Assembly (NCBI GenBank): GCA_016875405.1
Contig: VGRJ01000001.1
Location: 1 to 64,000, forward strand
Length of the DNA: 64,000 bases
Direction of reading: 5' to 3'
Source of the DNA: Deltaproteobacteria bacterium
GTDB lineage: Bacteria; Myxococcota_A; Polyangia; Polyangiales; Polyangiaceae
Part shown: positions 60,381 to 64,000 of the stretch, one piece after another
Layout: each line of letters starts with the position of its first letter
Position numbering within the stretch: the stretch's first letter is position 1
Notes under the pieces: model-generated
Database searches by the model: none
What the model saw: only the letters and a program-made list of their open reading frames with translations
Told to the model about the DNA's origin: nothing
Program-made: the position numbers and the translations under genes

Positions 60381-61893
60381 CGTGCTCGGCCAAGACTCGG
60401 ACGAGCAGCAGCACGCCGAAGCAGAAGGCCGCGGCCTGAAACGCACCGACGAGCACGTTCGACGCATCGGACTCGATGTTCAAGAGCCCGGCGAGCGCCG
60501 CTGAGGCGAGGATGACCATGCCGTCACCACCCCGGCCATGGTTGAAAAGCGCGTAGAGCGCTCGGTAGTAGAGGCCGACGACGAGCATCCCGACGAACAC
60601 GCCGAGCGGCCCGAAGTTCATGTACATCTCAACGATCTGAGCGCAGTTGAACGACGTCTGATGGTCCTGTGGGTTCAGCAGGCGGTAGCGGTGGCCAAAG
60701 TCCTGGCCGAGCGGCTGGTCAGGCCTATCCGGGGCGAAGATGCGCGGGACGAACGACCAGAGCATGACCCGGTACGTCTCGCCGTCCGTGTGAGGGATTC
60801 GACGCGGGGTCTGGTTGATGACGAACGCGAGCGTCCCGAGGTAGCTCGTACGCTCCCTTGATTCGCGCGACGCGTTCTCGACGAAGCGCGAGCTGTCGGC
60901 GTCCGCCTGCTTCATCGTCAGATCAAGAAACAGCGCAACGCGATCCAGCGGGCCAACGTAGGTGTTTCGGATCTCCTTCCGAAACGAGTGCTTGCTGTAG
61001 GTGAACGGCATCGCGAACAGGATGCAGAGGATCCCCGCGCGCCACGGGATGGAGCCGCGCTCCGCCACGTACACGAAAAACATGGGCACGAGCGCCCACG
61101 CGAGCTGAGCCAGCGCTCCGCTCGCGAGCGAAAACAGGATGTACATCAGGTAGCAGCCCGATGCCACGATGCCCTGCGCGAAGGTCAGCTTGCCGCGAAG
61201 GTGAAGCAGCAGCATGCCGCTCAACAAGAGGAGCGGCGTGCGCACCGTCACGTTGGCGATCGCCTTGAGGTTCGGTGCAATGTCGCGCGAGGCCGTGAGC
61301 ACGTAGGCCGAGAGCGAGACACCGAGGAAGGCGACGACGATGCAGTACCAGGCGATCCGCTCGAGATCGAACGGCATCTTCAGGTTCGGCAAGACGTCGA
61401 CCATCTTGCCGAACGGCGAGTAGAAGGCGAGCTGCATCAAAAGCACGCCCGCCAGCGTCAGAGCCACGGCGGTGGTGACCTCTTCGACCTCGTAGATTCG
61501 GCTCTTCACCATGACCGTGTCGAGGAACACGGGGAGGCCGAAGTAGATGAAGTAGAGGACGTTGATGATCGGGAAGAGCGGGACTTGCTTGGGCTTGCGC
61601 CGCACGACGTCGTACATCGGCGCGGTGCAGACCCAGAGGAGCACCGACGCGACCGCGAGGCGTAACGCGGGCACGCGCGCGGGAGCGACGTAGAGAAGCA
61701 CCAGGTTCAAGAATCCGACGAGCGCGAGGTACGTGACGACCGCGGCCGCGGTTCCGAAGTAGGCCTCGAGGATCGAGAAGGACTGCGCACGTCGCTCTTG
61801 CCGTTCGCTGAGCTGCGCGTTCGGTTGCACTCCGCCCACCGGGCGGCGGGATGCTGCCGGGTTGTCGAGGGGCGCTTGGGCGTCGGTCGTCAT
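60355..61893 (-). CDS. Wzy-like O-antigen/exopolysaccharide polymerase
   Basis: The product is 512 aa with about 11-12 membrane helices. The large periplasmic loop near residues 320-410 (ENASRESRERTSYLGTLAFV, MLWSFVPRIFAPDRPD, GQDFGHRYRLLNPQDHQTSF) is followed by MYMNFGPLGVFVGMLVVGLY, a pattern common to O-antigen/EPS polymerases. Wzy proteins vary greatly, so the call leans on topology and context. It overlaps the acyltransferase gene upstream (ATGA). Confidence 0.78.
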   Translation of the reverse strand: MTTDAQAPLDNPAASRRPVGGVQPNAQLSERQERRAQSFSILEAYFGTAAAVVTYLALVGFLNLVLLYVAPARVPALRLAVASVLLWVCTAPMYDVVRRKPKQVPLFPIINVLYFIYFGLPVFLDTVMVKSRIYEVEEVTTAVALTLAGVLLMQLAFYSPFGKMVDVLPNLKMPFDLERIAWYCIVVAFLGVSLSAYVLTASRDIAPNLKAIANVTVRTPLLLLSGMLLLHLRGKLTFAQGIVASGCYLMYILFSLASGALAQLAWALVPMFFVYVAERGSIPWRAGILCILFAMPFTYSKHSFRKEIRNTYVGPLDRVALFLDLTMKQADADSSRFVENASRESRERTSYLGTLAFVINQTPRRIPHTDGETYRVMLWSFVPRIFAPDRPDQPLGQDFGHRYRLLNPQDHQTSFNCAQIVEMYMNFGPLGVFVGMLVVGLYYRALYALFNHGRGGDGMVILASAALAGLLNIESDASNVLVGAFQAAAFCFGVLLLVRVLAEHVIVVRVED

Positions 61894-63044
61894 CCCTGGG
61901 TCATCGTAGCGGTTCGTAGGCGCCGGCGGGCTGGCAATTCAACGAGGCGATGCGCCGCGACCGACACGGCGACGAGCACCCCGAAGAAGGCCGCGAGATC
62001 GACGCCGCGCGAGAGCCCGAGGTCGAGCCTACGCCATCCCGACCACACCGGCGACTGCAAGATGTAGAGCCCGAAACTCGCCTCGCCGAGCAGCAGCAGG
62101 AGCGGCGACGAGAGCGCCGGCGACACCATGGGGAGCCCGAGCGCGACCGCCAGGATCAAGGCCCCGAAGGCGGGCGCGAGCAGGCCGTTGTGGAAGAGGA
62201 GGTTCGTCGCGCCGGGCGGCGTTGCGAGGAGCAGGCCGAGGACGCTCATGGCGCCGACGCCCAAGGGGACGCGCGCCCGGAGGAGGCGCTCGCGGAGCGG
62301 CGAATCGAAGAGCTCGGCGAGCAGGATGCCGAGCGCGAAGGTGGGCAGGTGCAGGAGCGGATCGTATTTGACGAGCGCGAGGAGGAGCTCGTCACGCGTC
62401 GTGGCGAGATAGACGACCGGAGCGAAGAGCGCGACCAGGTAGAGCCCGAGCGCGAGCCCGAGGCGCGAGCGACGAGGCGCGAGGAGGCGCGGCAAGAGCG
62501 CGGGAAACGCAGCGTAGAAGAGGGCTTCCACCGAGATCGACCATGACGGCGGGTTCCACCACGTGTGCGCGCCGGGGAGCCATGCCTGAGCGAGCCCGAG
62601 CGAGACGAGACCGGCCGCCGTCGTCTTCGCGGCGAACACGACCGGCGAGCCGTCGGCCGCGAGGCGATGGCCGATCGAGACGGGAGCCGCGGCGAGCCAC
62701 GCGACGAGGTAGAGCGGGTACACGCGCGCGAAGCGGTTCCACCAGAACGCGCCGGACGTGCCGCGCATGCGCACGGTGCCGTCCTCCGAGCGGTCGACGT
62801 AGTTGTAGGCGAGGATGAACCCCGACAAGAGGTAGAAGAAGCTCACGCCCACGTAGCCATGAGCGAGTACGTTGCGGATCACGGCCGGGGTCGCGGCCGG
62901 GAGCGCAGGCTCGGCGAAGTGGTAGAGGACGACGTGCGCTGCCGCGAAGAAGCGGAGGCCCGTCAGCGCGTCGAGCGGCTCGCGGCGGGCTTGGCGCGGC
63001 GGGGCGGCACGCGCGTACGACGGAGAGCTCGCGGCCTCGCTCAT
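61890..63044 (-). CDS. Acyltransferase family 3 (OafA/YrhL-like) membrane protein
   Basis: The product is 384 aa with ~10 membrane segments. Motifs of acyltransferase-3: LDALTGLRFFAAAHVVLYHF (catalytic-type His), GYVGVSFFYLLSGFILAYNY, RFARVYPLYLVAWL, and NPPSWSISVEALFYAAFPAL. It O-acylates (usually acetylates) surface glycans. First gene of a two-gene unit with the Wzy-like polymerase (4-nt overlap). An SGNH esterase at 52980-53924 could reverse the modification. Confidence 0.92.
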   Translation of the reverse strand: MSEAASSPSYARAAPPRQARREPLDALTGLRFFAAAHVVLYHFAEPALPAATPAVIRNVLAHGYVGVSFFYLLSGFILAYNYVDRSEDGTVRMRGTSGAFWWNRFARVYPLYLVAWLAAAPVSIGHRLAADGSPVVFAAKTTAAGLVSLGLAQAWLPGAHTWWNPPSWSISVEALFYAAFPALLPRLLAPRRSRLGLALGLYLVALFAPVVYLATTRDELLLALVKYDPLLHLPTFALGILLAELFDSPLRERLLRARVPLGVGAMSVLGLLLATPPGATNLLFHNGLLAPAFGALILAVALGLPMVSPALSSPLLLLLGEASFGLYILQSPVWSGWRRLDLGLSRGVDLAAFFGVLVAVSVAAHRLVELPARRRLRTATMTQG

Positions 63045-63124
63045 CGGCCGAGGAGCCTAGCGACGCGACGCGCGCGGTGCCGCTTTTTTTGAGGGCCGAG
63101 TGGCGCGTGGCATCGTGCGCCGCG

Positions 63125-64000
63125 ATGAGCCAGGTCGCCTCCGAGCACGGCACGAGCCGGCTGCGTCTCGTTGCGGGCGACAACCTCCCGGCGATGGCGC
63201 GACTCGCGACCGAGGGCGTGCGCGTCGAGCTCGCCTATCTCGATCCGCCGTTCTTCACCCAGCGGCTGCACCTGCGGACGGTACGGCACGGGCGCGGCGG
63301 CGAGGCGACGCGCAGCAAGGTGACCGCGTTCGACGATCGATGGCCGAACTTCGACGCCTACCTCGAGGTGATGGAGGCTCGGATCGTCGCGGTACGCGAG
63401 CTTCTGTCGGACCAGGGCGCGATGGTGCTCCACGTCGACCCGACGAGCAGCCACTACCTCAAGGTCGCGTGCGACCGGATCTTCGGGCGCGACGCCTTCG
63501 CGAGCGAGATCGTGTGGCGCTACCGGCGCTGGCCCGCGCGCACCCGAAACTTTCAGCGCGTGCACGACGTCCTCTTGCGCTACGTCAAGAATCCGCGCCT
63601 CGAGCCACGCTTCGTGCAGCTCTACGAGCCGCTCGCGCCCTCGACCGTCGCGACCTGGGGCCAAGCCAAGCAGCTCGCGGCGTTTGGTCGAGATGGGCGG
63701 CGGGTGCGCTCGACGCGAACCGACGAGGCCTCGCCGGGCGTGCCGATGGGCGACGTCTGGGAGATCGGCGTCATCGCGCCCGTCGCGCGCGAGCGAACCG
63801 GCTACCCCACGCAGAAGCCCGCCGCGCTGCTCGAGCGGATCGTCGCGTCCGGGACCTACCCCGGCGACACCGTGCTCGACCCGTACTGCGGCAGCGGCAC
63901 CACGCTGGCCGTGGCCGCGACGCTCGGCCGCCACGCGATCGGCATCGACCAGAGCCCGGAGGCACTTCGCGTAACCCGCGAGCGCCTCGCGGCGGCTGGC
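63125..64000 (+). CDS. Site-specific DNA methyltransferase (beta-type N4/N6), truncated by window end
   Basis: 292 codons are visible and the frame is open at the right edge. The N-terminal catalytic motif IV is AYLDPPFFTQRLHL (Asp40-Pro-Pro-Phe43). A variable region follows (IVWRYRRWPARTRNFQRVHD), then YPTQKPAALLERIV and the SAM motif I DPYCGSGTTLAVA (~252-264). The order IV-then-I defines the beta class. No restriction gene is visible upstream; one could lie beyond the edge. A solitary epigenetic enzyme or part of a restriction-modification system are both possible. Confidence 0.9.
   Translation, partial: MSQVASEHGTSRLRLVAGDNLPAMARLATEGVRVELAYLDPPFFTQRLHLRTVRHGRGGEATRSKVTAFDDRWPNFDAYLEVMEARIVAVRELLSDQGAMVLHVDPTSSHYLKVACDRIFGRDAFASEIVWRYRRWPARTRNFQRVHDVLLRYVKNPRLEPRFVQLYEPLAPSTVATWGQAKQLAAFGRDGRRVRSTRTDEASPGVPMGDVWEIGVIAPVARERTGYPTQKPAALLERIVASGTYPGDTVLDPYCGSGTTLAVAATLGRHAIGIDQSPEALRVTRERLAAAG

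Overview
The window is about 70% G+C. It carries many Cys-anchored lipoproteins with Ser/Ala/Pro-rich linkers, an AgmX/PglI-type C-terminal domain, a CdnL/CarD regulator, a formylglycine-generating-enzyme-like domain, SGNH and CgeB-type proteins, and many GTG starts with 4-nt stop/start overlaps. Together these suggest a myxobacterium (Myxococcota, probably Polyangia). That assignment is inferred from gene content; no rRNA or other marker is present. No prophage, transposase or CRISPR array was seen.

Layout. 1-7.9 kb: housekeeping and envelope genes (papain-like lipoprotein, DsbD-N-like lipoprotein, coiled-coil protein, tRNA-Leu(UAA), EF-P, TPR membrane protein, PrsW-like protease). 8-12 kb: three genes joined by 4-nt overlaps (lysozyme-like lipoprotein, FGE-like protein without the catalytic Cys pair, large lipoprotein). 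12-21 kb: Cys-rich lipoprotein, DUF3829-type lipoprotein, an orphan NuoH carrying an N-terminal lipoprotein/IPT-like/PDZ extension, an orphan ABC ATPase, a PhaR-type regulator, and an ECF sigma/anti-sigma pair.

21-27 kb: a compact redox block. It has a YtkA-like lipoprotein, an atypical cytochrome c lipoprotein, a pentaheme cytochrome and a RegB-type quinone-sensing kinase. Two genes on the opposite strand follow (outer-membrane barrel, second YtkA-like lipoprotein), then RegA and a His-rich lipoprotein. A kinase-fold protein, a two-domain glycosyltransferase and a TonB-dependent receptor lie downstream. This is the best candidate here for a coherent, poorly described system.

32-43 kb: aldehyde dehydrogenase, tRNA-Ser(GGA), M20, M28 and M50 peptidases, a HAD phosphatase, and an operon of DnaQ-WYL nuclease, aspartyl-protease-like lipoprotein and coaD. 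43-47 kb: a Lys/Ala-rich histone H1-like gene split at an A7 slippery heptamer followed by a stem-loop (candidate -1 frameshift), an OmpA-like lipoprotein, Ppx/GppA, and carD/cdnL with its own promoter and terminator.

47-63 kb: a Wzx/Wzy-type exopolysaccharide locus. It contains a Wzz/BY-kinase, sugar-nucleotide epimerase, several glycosyltransferases including two CgeB-type proteins (one fused to a SAM methyltransferase), a flippase, a Wzy-like polymerase, an O-acyltransferase, an SGNH acetylesterase and a Kelch lipoprotein with 15-bp repeats. No Wza and no priming transferase are visible. The window ends inside a beta-type DNA methyltransferase.
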